From Platynereis dumerilii (taxonomy: Eukaryota; Annelida; Polychaeta; Phyllodocida; Nereididae): a stretch of 64,000 nt of DNA. The notes beneath the pieces are model-generated. The model was not told where the DNA came from. It saw nothing but the letters and a program-made list of their open reading frames with translations, and made no database searches. The stretch is from positions 3,280,452-3,344,451 of the forward strand of contig JAPTHN010000038.1 in NCBI GenBank assembly GCA_026936325.1, written 5' to 3'. Below, one piece after another: positions 1 to 11,096 of the stretch (the first letter of the stretch is position 1; every line of letters begins with the position of its first letter). A program made the position numbers and the translations under genes.

Positions 1-1184
1 GCATTGTGTTTACGATATGCAGTTCCTTATTCAACAGTTTGTCAATTTCCAATGCACAACTTATCTCTCAGTTTAACTGAACTTAATTGATATCAGATGG
101 CAACTTTTGAATGCATTTTTAAAAGGATCTGAACTTTTGGAGCATAAATTTGAAAAAAATATGCAAAATCAATGTTATTCCAATGGAGGCAATTTATGCA
201 TATTGCTTGGCAGTGACAGCAAGTAAGCAACATTTTTTGACATGAATAGTTGCTAAATGATATAACACTAATGTTTCGAGTGAAATTGTTTGAAAATTAA
301 ACTTCCATACTGTCTTTCCACTTACCATGTTGCTTTTGCATAATTTCATCAGACACCAAAATATTTGAATATATATGGCATAACTCAACTTTGCCAGAAG
401 GAATCTTGATGAAAGTCACGTGGAATATTTCACAGACCAATCCGATGATTATGTGAAAAGGATGCACTGCTGGGCCCAAAAGTTGTTGTATAACTGAAAT
501 AACATACTTGCATAATTTCGTCAGATGCGGTGTAGGCCAGGGCACCTCTTAATAGGATTTCTACATGATGAAAGCTCAAATGCCCTCTGCAGAACAGAAA
601 TATTGATGAAAATGAATGCATTTTATTTAATAAAAACACCCTTTGCGGGACACAATCACGTGATTTATTTCTGACTTTTGTGAGACAAAGTGGGTGGAAA
701 TACCGTAAAGCTGCACATCAAGCCTCAAGCATGTTCCATTTTATATGGGAAGAATACACCAGGTGGAATTCCCTGCAAAATTAAATAGAACAGTGCCACA
801 CAGTGTCAGTATCGAGAACTACAATCAATAGAAATATAAGATTGTGGAAAAGCAGTAGTTCAAGGAATTATCAAGCAGACCAAATGGTCTCCCAGTGAAT
901 AGATTAATTTTGGTCTCTCTGTCATTGGCATCAAATTTGAATTTTGTCACACCCCTTTTACTGGAAAGTAGTCCAACTCCAAAATTGGTATTCAGCAAAT
1001 GAATCTTCAGCTTATAATGATATTGATGTCATGCATCATCAGATTCACAATGCTACATCAAATTTTTTAAGTTTGTTCAGTCAGTCTCCAGTCGCAAATT
1101 CTTAAAATTGCTATGGCATTGATCATTGACTGATGATTTTGATTATATTAATGGGCACATCAAGGTTGAAGCAACATTGTCATA
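1..1184. other. Intergenic, no gene recognised
   Basis: AT-rich sequence with stops in all frames. Two stretches on the minus strand look like short exons with splice signals but their phases do not agree (see rejected items). No repeat boundary or RNA gene is evident. Confidence 0.5.
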
Positions 1185-1400
1185 ACATTTGCCTGAATTT
1201 CAAGATCTACATGTAGATTTACTACCATTTCAAATCAAACTGCCTGGAAATCATTAATTTTCAATTGTGATTAATCAATCATCTGCCAAATTTTTTTATA
1301 CTTTTTGCTCAAATCGTACTGTTTCCCAAACTTGGGGGGGGGCAATCGCCCCCCCCTGTCCCCCCCCCCTCCCCTCTGATACGCCTGTGACAATATGGGG
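1185..1400 (+). repeat. Dispersed repeat with G/C-homopolymer end, copy 1
   Basis: This stretch matches the reverse complement of 5923-6062. Shared landmarks are GAATTTCAAGAT, CTGCCTGGAAATCA and TACTGTTTCCCAAACTT, followed by a run of G and then a run of C. The two copies lie in opposite orientation about 4.6 kb apart and are clearly diverged, so this is an old interspersed repeat. Its class is not evident. Confidence 0.6.
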
Positions 1401-1839
1401 AAGCAACGTCAAGTATATGACATTAGCATGCAACTTAGTTGCAACGTTTCACAATGTTTTGAAAAAATTACAACATTGAGTTCACATTGTGGTAACATAA
1501 TTTCTACCATACATTTCAATATGACCAACCCACGAGGCCGCCACCAATTAACAACATTGTATTAACAATGTGTGCCCAGTGGGTATATTATGTAACTTTT
1601 TCGGTGAAAATCATGGATGTTTGTTGTATTTTTGTTGCATTTTCACTACACCCAGCTATTGAAAATAGTGACGAACAAAGGTAATACTACAAAAAGCCGT
1701 ACTTCCTGTCTATTGACCATTCGGAGGGGGTTTTTGTAGTCCTCTGTCTCTGCAGCATTTCTGAAAAGTTTTTGCAGCAAAATCTGTAATTCTTTAGGAG
1801 ATATATGCAGCCAGCCTGGGAGGTTTCATGCACTAGCTG

Positions 1840-2540
1840 CAGCAGTTCTGTCGGAAGCTGCAGAATTCTGCAGTTTCCAAAAAAAAAATATGCAGGAATA
1901 ATTCTGCAGTTCTGCAGCTCCCTGCATGATTGATGCAATGCATCTGCAAAGTTCTGATCTCATTGACTTGGGTCTTGCCACTACAAAGGAAATGTTGGTT
2001 TTGGGGTAGCAGTTTTGGGGGAGGGGGTCGGGTGGGGGACGGGTTGGGCGGTCGGATGGGGGGGGGACGTGTTGGGGGATTTGGTAAACCCTCTTTCCTG
2101 GTTACCTCAGGCGGTGAGCCCCTGTAGCATACCGCTATCTCACTGGTACGTACCATTCAGGCCCCCCCTCCAAGGGAGCAGTTCTTTTTTCAAAACGAGG
2201 ACAGTTAGGTACCCTGGAGCAGTTATACCATGGGTGGAGGCAGTATATTCCTGGTTTAGTCACCCAAAATCCAGTATATCCCGAGTTTATTTTGATACAG
2301 CAGGTTATAAAATGATATTTAACTGCTACCCCCCCCCCCACCAACATTTCCTGGGTAGTGGCAAGACCCACGTCGAAGAGGTCTGAACTTAGCAGATGCA
2401 TTGCAATTTATAAGCTCGATTGAGTACCAGAGGTTCACAAACACTGCATGGAGCAGCAGAACTGCAGAATTTATTGCAGAATTGCAGAATTCTGCAGTTT
2501 TACTCCCAAACTGCAGAATTTATCGCAGAATATGCAGGTG
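1840..2540. repeat. Foldback (long inverted repeat) element
   Basis: The segment about 1840-2012 is repeated in inverted orientation at about 2322-2540. Both arms carry many copies of the palindrome CTGCAGAATTCTGCAG and share the pieces CAGATGCATTGCA, GTGGCAAGACCCA and ACCAACATTTCCT in inverted order. The unpaired centre contains a G-rich run and no open gene. This is a non-autonomous foldback or long-TIR element; exact ends and target duplication are not clear because the arms are diverged. Confidence 0.65.
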
Positions 2541-2544
2541 CAGG

Positions 2545-3313
2545 TAGAAATTTAAATGTACAGTCGACTTTTCATAGTGGACAGTGTGGTTGTCCCCCGA
2601 ACTGCTATCATAATTATGAGTTCAGCCTCGATTGCCCACGAGTACATATTTACAGTTCCTAATATAGCAGAGTGACAGACTTTTGTTTAAGCCAAATATA
2701 TTATACAATGTCAACATAATGATATTAAACACTGCATGGTTTGTTGCTAGGAAACCACTTTTTGAAAAAATCATTCCTCTATTGTCTTTTGTTTACACTG
2801 TGTTGGTGGTTAATTATGTACTCGCTGAGTGTGCATCCCGATAGGTCTGTCTCCATTTGTAGTTCTGATTTTCTGGATAGAGATAGAGAGGAAGGTGTAT
2901 GGTTAAAGTGCCACCTGGTGGAGTACAAATAGAGACAAAAGATTAAAATTGCTCAAGGAGCACTCTTTGAAAACACTTGTTCAGGTTGTTTTAAATAAAG
3001 TCTGCCAGCTGCACCTGGAGGTGATTTGCACCCATCACAATGCTTCCAGGCTCAAATTAAGCCTTCTTTTGCCAAACTTACCTATGTGTGCACCAACATC
3101 AACGTACATCATCAGGGGATTCCCTCTGACAGCCAATCAAAATTCAGGAGATCACAGAGCCATCTGTTGAATAAACTGCAACCTAAATTGATCACAGTGC
3201 CTCCTGCGCTTTTTCCTGTTTCCCAGCCACCCAAAACAGGCCCGGTGGCTATGGGATATCCCAAGAATGCTATTTATAGCTACTTCCGCATATATAACCA
3301 CACACAACGGCCA
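2545..3313. other. Intergenic, nothing recognised
   Basis: No conserved frame, repeat boundary or RNA gene is visible. Short open frames here lack recognisable protein features. Confidence 0.4.
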
Positions 3314-3321
3314 TCATTTTC

Positions 3322-3514
3322 CAGTGGCGTAACTGGGGAGTCTCGAGCGGGGGGGCACCTGGGGGGGCACGCGATTCTGTGGGGGGGCACCCTCAATACT
3401 AACTGTATATTTTAGCCAGAGTTGGAAAGTTCATATGGGGGGGCACCTGGGGGGGCACAAGTCCAATATGGGGGGGCACGTGCCCCCCCGTGCCCCCCCA
3501 TAGGGACGCCACTG
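3322..3514. mobile_element. hAT-type MITE with perfect 8-bp target duplication
   Basis: The 193-bp insert begins CAGTGGCGTA and ends with the near-complement ACGCCACTG. It is flanked on both sides by the same octamer TCATTTTC (3314-3321 and 3515-3522), the 8-bp duplication expected of hAT transposases. The interior is made almost entirely of runs of seven G followed by CAC, with a C-rich inverse near the right end. There is no coding capacity, so it is a non-autonomous hAT relative. The perfect duplication suggests a fairly young insertion. Confidence 0.85.
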
Positions 3515-4083
3515 TCATTTTCCCATAGGGGGCGCTTGATACATACACCTTTGTATAATAGAACAGAGTAAAGGCAAAGCATGTGATCATTCAGCCTGTG
3601 CTTTCAGCAAGGTGATTGGTGTTGTTGACCAAGCCAAGGATTCTGACTTAATGAGTGTGTTTGTTGAATATTTGATTGTTTGGGTCAGCTACTCTGTATT
3701 GATTATGTTCTCAAAACAGCAGTTCAACAGAAAAGAGTGTTGTTATCATACAGATTGGGGGATTATAACATGGTATCAACCAGATTATTATTAACTGTTG
3801 GTCACATGATTTCACTTACTTTGCAAACAAACCAGATGATTTGTCATTTTGTGGGCTCCCAAGACAAAAATAGCGCTACCCCTTATCGTAGTGCCACCTA
3901 CCCATAATACCTGTCGTAATCCCCGTATAGAGACAGACCTATTGACGGAATCGAACTTTGGTGGTCCTGATTGAGCTGACTGTTTGCCATACTTTCTTCG
4001 TATGATGGTTGCATACGAATGAGTAAGTTCAGGAACTTCCTAGCATGACAAGAACTGACGAATGATTTGTTGGTCATCAACTA

Positions 4084-5029
4084 CAGGGTGTCTACAGAAA
4101 AAGAGGACAGTCACTTTTCTTCTTTTTCACACTCATATAAGTTCAGAATTTTGGTGATAAGTCTAACATAAGAATGGATTTGGTAGTCAGCCATATTAGG
4201 TCTATTGCAAATATGTTTATTTGTGAATTAGATCACTACTAAAGGCAAAATGCAAGCGTGATATGCAAAAGTGCTTGCATTGCTCTAAGCTGAAAAAGGT
4301 TGTCCTGCTTTCCTCATTCTTGATGAGAAATTTTTCACCATTTATGGTGCTTGTGAGAGTAGGAATGATTCATGCGTGAGTAGTCGGACATTTGCTGATG
4401 CTCCAGCTGCTGATAATTCAATTCAGGACCTAACACTTGGTCTTCAACATGGATTCATCTGATGACAAGAAAATCACAAAAATGTCTCAAATAAACCATT
4501 GACCAGAGTGCCGGAATCAATGCAAATGTTTATAATAACATTCTGAAATAATTTGGGGTGCCATGGCGTCAGACAAGAAACTATTTTGTTGGCAAAATCA
4601 TCTTCCTACAAGGTGTAGCACCTGTTCATACTGCGAAGAAGACTCAGGAGTGCCTCAAAACAAGCCTCCTGAGCCAGGTAGAGTGCCACCCCTTGTCTCC
4701 TGAGCTGGACCCAGTGGATTATTCAGTATGGGCAAATTGGGAGACAGAACCCAGCAAGTTAGCGCAACCCTCGCATCAAAATTAAAGGCCTCCGCCACGT
4801 CTGCATGGGGCAAAATATTCGTGGAGAGCATCAAATACGCTTTTGCATCATTTATGTCTCATCTGCAGAAAGTTACCACATCAAGGGGTGCGCATAATGG
4901 GTAATTTGATTGTTCTGGATATACTGTTCACATACAAATCATGTTATGTTGAATAATGATGCTTGGCACAAAATAAAATGTAAACAAATCCAATTGTGTT
5001 GACTGTCCTCTTTTTCTGTAGACACCCTG
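4084..5029 (+). mobile_element. Tc1/mariner-type DNA transposon, internally shortened
   Basis: The element is 946 bp long with perfect 30-bp terminal inverted repeats that start CAGGGTGTCTACAGAAAAAG. It sits between TA dinucleotides (4082-4083 and 5030-5031), the usual Tc1/mariner target. The body holds only the C-terminal half of a transposase in broken form. A full mariner of this type would be about 1.3 kb, so several hundred bases are missing. The intact TIRs suggest it could be moved in trans. A lone right-end relative lies at 42670-42721. Confidence 0.88.
4540..4785 (+). pseudogene. Tc1/mariner transposase remnant
   Basis: Translation shows FLQGVAPVHTAKKTQECL, which matches the family block FQQDGAPAHTAKKTQEWL around the second catalytic Asp; here the Asp is missing (QGVAP in place of QDGAP). 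Further on, PLSPELDPVDYSVWANWE matches SPDLNPLDYSVWGYLE, where the third acidic residue is retained as Asp of DPVDY. The N-terminal helix-turn-helix half is absent or unrecognisable, and the frame is not continuous with any start codon. The product is inactive. Confidence 0.8.
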
Positions 5030-5031
5030 TA

Positions 5032-5922
5032 CGTTGCTGCAGTGTGTTTCATTATTCAAGACCATGTTATCAAAATATCGCCCATGAATTGGCTGTGGAA
5101 TGAATCGAACACCTTCTGTGTCAGGACGGACCCTGGCAGAGATGTAGCCATTGTATGCAACCTCATCATATGAAGGTAAGCCTTAAGAAGATTTCTGGAT
5201 AGGTCGGGAAATGCGAGATGGGGCAACTGTTTCAGAAGCCAGATGACTAAGATTATCTCCCCCTTCACTTCGGGCAGCCGGTGTCAGAGAACTCTCGCGA
5301 TGTCAGGAAGGCCGAGTCTCTTTTTTTCAGACACGCTTTGCAAGTCAGAGCCAAGAAAACAGAGATGAGTCCAAACCAGATGACTACCAGAATTATCAGG
5401 CAAGCATTACCAGTTGCAGCTGAAATGAGGATTCAATCAACTAAGTATAAAATCAATATATCATGCGGTAAAATTCGAAGTCACATATTGCTATGAACAG
5501 CTGCATTTTTGCTTATTTTTAATGAGCTGCAGTATGATGTTTCCTACAACCTGCTCAAATCGATTTAATTTTTAATTACTGCCTGAAATTTTAGTTTTTT
5601 AATCCGAACAAATGATGGGCAATTACAGTTAAGGCCACATGTTAACAAAGTCAGTGGTAATACCTGAAAAGGATGCGACATAGAGACCCTCATTCGATGT
5701 CTTATTCCGCATGTGCGGATAATTGGCAAACAGAAAAAATGAAACAGTAAGTCACGCTTTTGTTTTTTAAGACAGTGTAAAGGAACATTTTTAAGACAAA
5801 CTGTTTCCTCAATCTTGATAAATTAGAAATTTCAATTGTTAGCATTTATATTCAATATTCAATTCAATATTTTAAGGGTTTAAGACATGTTTTTCATGCA
5901 TGATGTATCATACAATTACCGG
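5032..5922. other. Intergenic, nothing recognised
   Basis: No frame with recognisable protein features, no RNA gene and no clear repeat boundary. Confidence 0.4.
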
Positions 5923-6062
5923 GGGGGTGGCCAAGGGGGGCGATCCCCCCCCAAAAGTTTGGGAAACAGTATGATTAAATAAAAACCATTGAAAATCAAT
6001 TGATTTCCAGGCAATTTTATTTAAATGGTATTAAATTTAAATCTTGAAATTCGGGCAAATGT
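5923..6062 (-). repeat. Dispersed repeat with G/C-homopolymer end, copy 2
   Basis: Inverted, diverged copy of 1185-1400. It shares the CCCAAAC-type segment next to opposed runs of C and G, then GAAAATCAATT and the CTTGAAATTC landmarks in reverse orientation. Confidence 0.6.
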
Positions 6063-6162
6063 CGCTTGTCTTCTCCCCGAAAAAAAATTGTGCACTCAGT
6101 CATGCCATACCAACTGGCCTCTCCCCCCTCCTGCAGGTCTTGTTAATATGTATAGTGTCTAT

Positions 6163-6256
6163 ATTATTACATGGATTGTTTTGTATTGATGCCCTCAGGA
6201 AAATATGGGCTGGCAGGGAGAATACGAGGGTCAATTTAAAACAATCCATATATTAA
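6163..6256. repeat. Short foldback (hairpin) MITE, copy 1
   Basis: A palindromic element of about 94 bp. The left arm ACATGGATTGTTTTGTATTG pairs with the right arm TCAATTTAAAACAATCCATA, and the centre carries GGGCTGGCAGGGAGAATACGAGGG. A second copy lies at 6916-7011. It has no coding capacity. Confidence 0.65.
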
Positions 6257-6915
6257 TGTTTTTATTCCATGACCTCTTTTTTTATAGCAAGGCAAAATAT
6301 CAGTAGTAACATTCAGTCTGGTGAAACTGAGAACTGCATGCTGCTGCCACCTGGCACAAAAGTTGATTTTCTATGCTACAGCATTGCAGTCCCAAGAAAT
6401 AGTTCCAATTTCATTGCACATTCACAAAATTTCTATTCAACATTGCATGATGTATACCAGAGTCAGACTCGACAATCACATTCTCTAAGGAAGTAGACAA
6501 GGCCATCAACACACTCAGAAACAGCCCCGGTGTCTTCCACACAAAATTGTGTGTGTTCCACTGGTTGAAAGTTGGTGGACGCTCGCAGGAGCTCGCAGAA
6601 TAGCACACTAGTCACTAGGTGGCAACACAAGACAGCATATGTTCTGATCATTGGCAATGCAAGAACAGTCCACTTGTAGACAGAGTAACATTGGTATCAT
6701 TCTCACCATTGAGGCTAAATAACTCTAGGCCAACATATATTATCTGTGAATTAACACAAGAGGGCTCTGGGGGGTAACGTCATCTGCGGGATATGCATCT
6801 TTTGAGGGACAATAACTTGTATTTCCCTGAAATGACGTTGCTATCTCCCTGGGTATGTTTAGTGTTATTGGGGACAATAAATAGCTGGTCATGGAATAAA
6901 AACGTGTATATATAT

Positions 6916-7011
6916 ATGAATTGTTATGAATTGACCCTTGTATTCTCCCTGCCAGCAATATGGGCTGGCAGGGACAATACGAGGGTCAATACAAAACAAT
7001 CCATGTAATAA
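6916..7011. repeat. Short foldback (hairpin) MITE, copy 2
   Basis: Same family as 6163-6256, with a better preserved palindrome. ATTGACCCTTGTATTCTCCC and CTGCCAGC on the left pair with GCTGGCAGGGACAATACGAG and GGTCAAT on the right. The spacer between the arms is only a few bases, so the transcript or single strand could form a long hairpin. Confidence 0.7.
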
Positions 7012-7012
7012 T

Positions 7013-7682
7013 TATATACGTATTCTACTGTAAATAAAATTGCAAGTTATGTTTAAATTTATCACAATTAATGCTGTAATCTTAGGTTAAGTTGCTGGTT
7101 TTACAGTGATTATTCGAGGGGCGTTCAGAACATTATGTATTTCTTCTGAAGACCAAATCCAATAAACTGGATGCGTTTTTGATAAAACATGTTATCTATA
7201 GAATCCACATTCCCAATGAAGAGACCTTAATATACGGTATGCCTTTTAGCAAAGAGTTCCATTGGCGTTGAAGGAAAAGTGTGAGCTCAATTTCACGTTT
7301 CCTGATATAGGCACAAAAAGTGACTTTTCTCAAACTTGTCTCGATCGCCATTTCTCTCTTCCTGAAGTATGGGGGACTTCGCCTCAGTCGTACTTTCAGT
7401 ACACCTTTTTATTTAGCCTGTTTGAGGCATGCCCATTTTCATAAAAAGTGGAGAGGTTGGGCCAGAATGGCCAGGGCATGTTGGACCATTGTAAACTGGA
7501 TTGTCTGACAGTTGCTAATCAGAAAAATGCCGGCTGTGTAATTTTTGACATTAATGGAGCACCTACTTTCGTCTCCATAGCTGGACGTTTAATCGATGGT
7601 GAAACGTGCGCCACTCGCCGGCTGACATGGCGGTCCAAAGTGCCCCGACTCTGGAGCATGTTTGACCATTAAAAATTTGTTC
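7013..7682. other. Intergenic, nothing firm
   Basis: No recognised gene. The motif GGAGCATGTTTGACCATT near 7655 partly repeats GGGCATGTTGGACCATT near 7475, suggesting another degraded repeat next to the MITE that follows. Confidence 0.35.
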
Positions 7683-7842
7683 AGGGGAAGGCAGGGCATT
7701 TTTTCGCCACAACTATACAATTTAGATAGACTTGGTTTGGCATAAGACGTTAAGAATTAAGTAAATAGATTTTTACATTTATGTAGTTTTCGACTGATAT
7801 CCGAAACCTTAAAATGTGGACCGACGTGCCCTGGTTTCCCCT
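7683..7842. mobile_element. Small MITE with AGGGGAA...CAGGGCA inverted ends
   Basis: The 160-bp unit starts AGGGGAAGGCAGGGCATT and ends with the inverse of AGGGGAAACCAGGGCACG (16 of 18 positions match). The right flank begins TA and the left flank ends CA, so a TA target is possible but not preserved. The TAGGGGAA-type terminus resembles the ends of the larger elements at 12901-14151 and 14324-14570. There is no coding capacity. Confidence 0.6.
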
Positions 7843-7913
7843 AATTCCCAGTAGCAGCTACAGTGTATATCAAAACTGTGAACACACAAATAATTTTACC
7901 AGCTGATGATCAG

Positions 7914-8385
7914 GGGGAGGGCTTGTCTAGTGGTAGCATACTGGTCTGCCAATCGCTTGGTCCGGCGTTCGAATCCAGCTCTTGCAGGGTCACCTGGGCC
8001 TATGTTGGACGGCTGTTTCAATCATCCTTCGCCTCATTGCCGTGTCCTCCTCCTGTCCTGGTAGCCAGTCTTCAGGAAGCTCCTTCACATGGTCATCATC
8101 CAAACTTCGCCTCATTAAAAAAGAAAAATTAATTTTTTTTTCCCTATTCTTCTAGTTTTTTTTGTTTTGTTTTTTTCCCAAGGTACTTATTTTTTTTTTT
8201 TTTGTGTTTCCCTTTATACTGCTTTCTTACATTGTTTGTTTTGTTATGTAATTATTCTTTGTTTTGTTATTATTCATTTGATCATGTGTAAATAAACAAG
8301 TTCTGAGTTCTTCTGAGTTCTGAGTTCCTAATTAGCCTACCAAGTGCATAAATACTGGACGTAAAGCCCCAATCATCCATCATCA
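7914..8385 (+). mobile_element. tRNA-headed SINE (family A) with 16-bp direct repeats
   Basis: The head contains an A-box-like TCTAGTGGTAGCA and a B-box GCGTTCGAATCC at tRNA-like spacing, as expected for an internal RNA polymerase III promoter. The body includes TTTCAATCATCCTTCGCCTC, shared with the copy at 57245-57375. The 3' part is T-rich and ends in short TTCTGAG repeats. The whole unit is bracketed by perfect 16-bp direct repeats, ACCAGCTGATGATCAG at 7898-7913 and 8386-8401, which read as the target duplication of LINE-driven insertion. The tail between the TTCTGAG repeats and the right duplication is longer than usual. Confidence 0.75.
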
Positions 8386-8401
8386 ACCAGCTGATGATCA
8401 G

Positions 8402-9297
8402 CAATTGGTGAAAAGCTAAACAAACAGGAATCAACGTAAACTTCCTCATGAAATAGCCCACATCTTTCACAAAAAATAATATGTGTTCAGTTGTATAAAT
8501 AGTAAAACGTGGGATTGTTATGGAGATGTTGACCAACATGTAGTTTATTCAGTACACATAGTTTATACATCTATTTCTGTATAGTATTGAGCTTGCAATG
8601 GGTTACACAGACTTGTATAAAATCTGCCCCGTCTCCAGACAAATACAAATTTAACAAACACCTGGGCTTGCTTTTACTAAGATGGTTTAACTGCATGGAG
8701 GTTAAACTAATCCAGAATTAATCCTGGGTTAAACTGGGGGTTTAAGCTTGTTTCATTCTACTAAATTTTGCCCGAAATCTGAATAGATTTTCTTAGTAGG
8801 GTTTTGGTCAGTGGTGGATACAGGGGGGGGGGGCCTAGGGGGGCCGGGCTCCCACCAAGCCAACTGAGATTAATAACAGTATTTTGAAGAAAATACGCTG
8901 CGACGCGGGCCCGCGAATGCCAAAACACGCTCAGCCCCGCCCTAGGTGACCCTGTCTGGATCTGACACAGTTGGTGGGTTGACAGGGTCATTTTTCTGAA
9001 ATAATTCGTATGATACTGTTAACAGACCTGTTCAAATTCAATAAAAATATGTTTCTACTTTCTAGCCTTAAAAACTATTTTTTTCAAATTGTTGAGGAAA
9101 TATGACTTTAAAATTTAACCTTTATTACCTCCTAATTAAAAGTTTATTAAAAGTAAGATTAAAGCCAAATTAAACTTATTCGGGCTGTTCAATTTTTGAG
9201 TGTCATTGTAGGCCCAGTACATATAATGATATACAATGTATATGTATATAATGAAAAATTCTGGTTCAAAAACGTCATAAAGAAAATATTTAGATAG
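8402..9297. other. Intergenic with one hAT-type end and MITE-like remnants
   Basis: CAGTGGTGGATACAGGGG at 8809 looks like the left end of an hAT-type element, but no matching right end is found. The stretch 8665-8760 has repeated GGTTAAACT-like motifs typical of degraded MITEs. No gene is seen. Confidence 0.35.
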
Positions 9298-10319
9298 TAA
9301 GTAAGTAAGTAAGTAAGTAAAGTTTTATTATAGTCTCACATTGTCAACACATGTACATCATAAAAACATTCACATTAAAAGACAATCCATTCTGATAAGA
9401 ATTACGAGAGACTGTACGTGTACATTTGAGAATAAGAACAGGGATAAAAGCACCAAATAAGATAATAGTAAAAAGTTAATATTAGTTATCACAATGAAAT
9501 CACAGCATAAGGGACTAGGTTATCACATATAAAGTTTAAAATATCTGGAGCGGATAATGGAATGGCAATATCTGGCTGAAGTTTTACAAAGGGAATCAGT
9601 ACTCAAAAGTGAACATAATTTTTCAGTGTCGGAAAAGTTCATAAAGTCTGAAATATGTAAAACAGCAATTGAAAAAATATCATTTCGAAGTTGACTGTAC
9701 AGCGGGCATCGAATTAAAACATGTTCTTCAGATTCTATTTCATTCATATCACAAACAGGGCAAATTCTTTCTTCTTCCTGGATTCCCTCATATCGGCCTG
9801 TTTCTAGACGGATTGGCGCTACCCCGCATCTAAATCTGGCTAGAGCACTGCGATCCAGGGATGACATATTCAACAGAAGATATTTTTCTGGGGCGTAATT
9901 TGTTTTGAATAATTTATATGTCCTCAGTTTATTGCCTCCTCGCCCATTTTTACTCTGAGCCCTGTTCAGATCATCATACCACTGACGAAGGAAGTACGAT
10001 TTCAGAGCCACATTAAATAACGATACGCTGGTCTGGTCGATGCCGTGATGAATGTCGCATAGTGCAGGCATGCCCACCTCCCGAAAGAAATTCATACAAT
10101 GTTTCAGCCCAGTTCGTCTGCCAGACAGAGCCTCACGATGAGCCCAGCTGAAGATCTGTTTATTAAGTCTTGAGTCTGACATCAATGCTAAACGACACCA
10201 CTGTCTGGCTACGCCTAGCCATTGTCGATGAATAGGAGAAGACCATTCCATATCTCCATTTAGAGCACTGACTGGTGTATTCCTGCCGACCTTCATGAAG
10301 AAACGACAAGCTCGATGTT
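9298..10319 (-). mobile_element. 5'-truncated LINE (CR1/Jockey-like group), 3' end
   Basis: Only the last third of the LINE is present: the C-terminal part of ORF2, a 3' UTR of about 200 bp and a tail of TTAC repeats (on the minus strand). Short microsatellite tails instead of poly-A are characteristic of CR1/L2-type LINEs. The reverse transcriptase domain is missing, and the left limit at 10319 abuts a MITE. No target duplication is obvious. The clade is inferred from the tail and zinc-knuckle type only. Confidence 0.8.
9523..10319 (-). pseudogene. LINE ORF2 C-terminal fragment with zinc knuckle
   Basis: The reading frame is open for about 265 codons through QHRACRFFMKVGRN, the region that follows the reverse transcriptase in many LINE ORF2 proteins. 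Near the end it has LARFRCGVAPIRLETGRY and then CPVCDMNEIESEEHVLIRC, a C-x2-C...H-x4-C zinc knuckle (zf-RVT type). It ends at a natural stop. It lacks the endonuclease and polymerase domains because of 5' truncation, so it is a dead copy, although the surviving frame is intact and hence not very old. Confidence 0.82.
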
Positions 10320-11096
10320 GGATAGGGAGCCACTTCAGATTTGACCTGGTTGACCATTTTCCAAAATGGCGGCTAATTATCTCATTTTCCTGCTTTCTGT
10401 GAAGTGCCTATAGTTTGAAAGTATGAAAACAGTGCTCATTATTCCTTCTACAGATCTGAAAAACATTATCAATTGATTTCTGGATTGAACAGAGGAATTT
10501 TAGGGTAGTCAGGGTCCATTTTGTTGAAGAAAATGTATCATTTTCGCGGTATCCATAGTTTCATGGAATCTCAATTGATTTTTAAACAGACTACATATAA
10601 ATATAAATTCCTTGTAAGAAGAGCTTTCAAATGAATGGTCGCATCAATAGTTTCTGTGAATTCTTTGTCAAAATTAAGGAAAAAGCAAAATTTTCACAAA
10701 ACATTTTATTTTCATTTTTCCCATTTTCGGACCAAGTTTACGAAACCCATTGATGAGGATACTCATTTGAAAGCTCTTCTTGCAAGGCATTCAAATGTGT
10801 AACTTATTTCGAGATTTAGAATTGTTGTAACCAGAAATTTGTAACCGCGAAATCCAATGTTTGAATCAATATTTCTAACAAAAACGGTTCAAACAAGCCT
10901 GAATAAAGTCCAGGCTACCAAAAAATGTTATAGTAATGTACTGGATACCTAGAGAAGCAATAAAAAAACAATATTTACATTCATTCTATTTGTAGGAACT
11001 ACACAGAAAGCAGCAAAATGGAAGAATTGACCACCATTTGGGAAAATGGCTGCAAGTAGCCACCTAAGCTAAATCTGAAGTGGCTCCCTATCCAAA
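10318..11096. mobile_element. MITE with 25-bp terminal inverted repeats at the LINE boundary
   Basis: Both ends read inward as TTGGATAGGGAGCCACTTCA and continue GATTT, a perfect 25-bp inverted repeat. The homology of the arms extends imperfectly for about 140 bp, including AAAATGGCGGC on the left against its inverse on the right and CTGCTTTCTGTG. The centre is AT-rich and non-coding. It begins exactly where the LINE frame stops. Target duplication is not clear. Confidence 0.72.

Noticed and set aside
326-586. Two exon-like segments on the minus strand, both ending SDEIMQ and followed by GTATGT or GTAAGT donors
   Set aside because: Joining them puts the second into a frame with an immediate stop, and no domain is recognisable. 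The repeated TCTGAYGAAATTATGCAA more likely reflects a short duplication.
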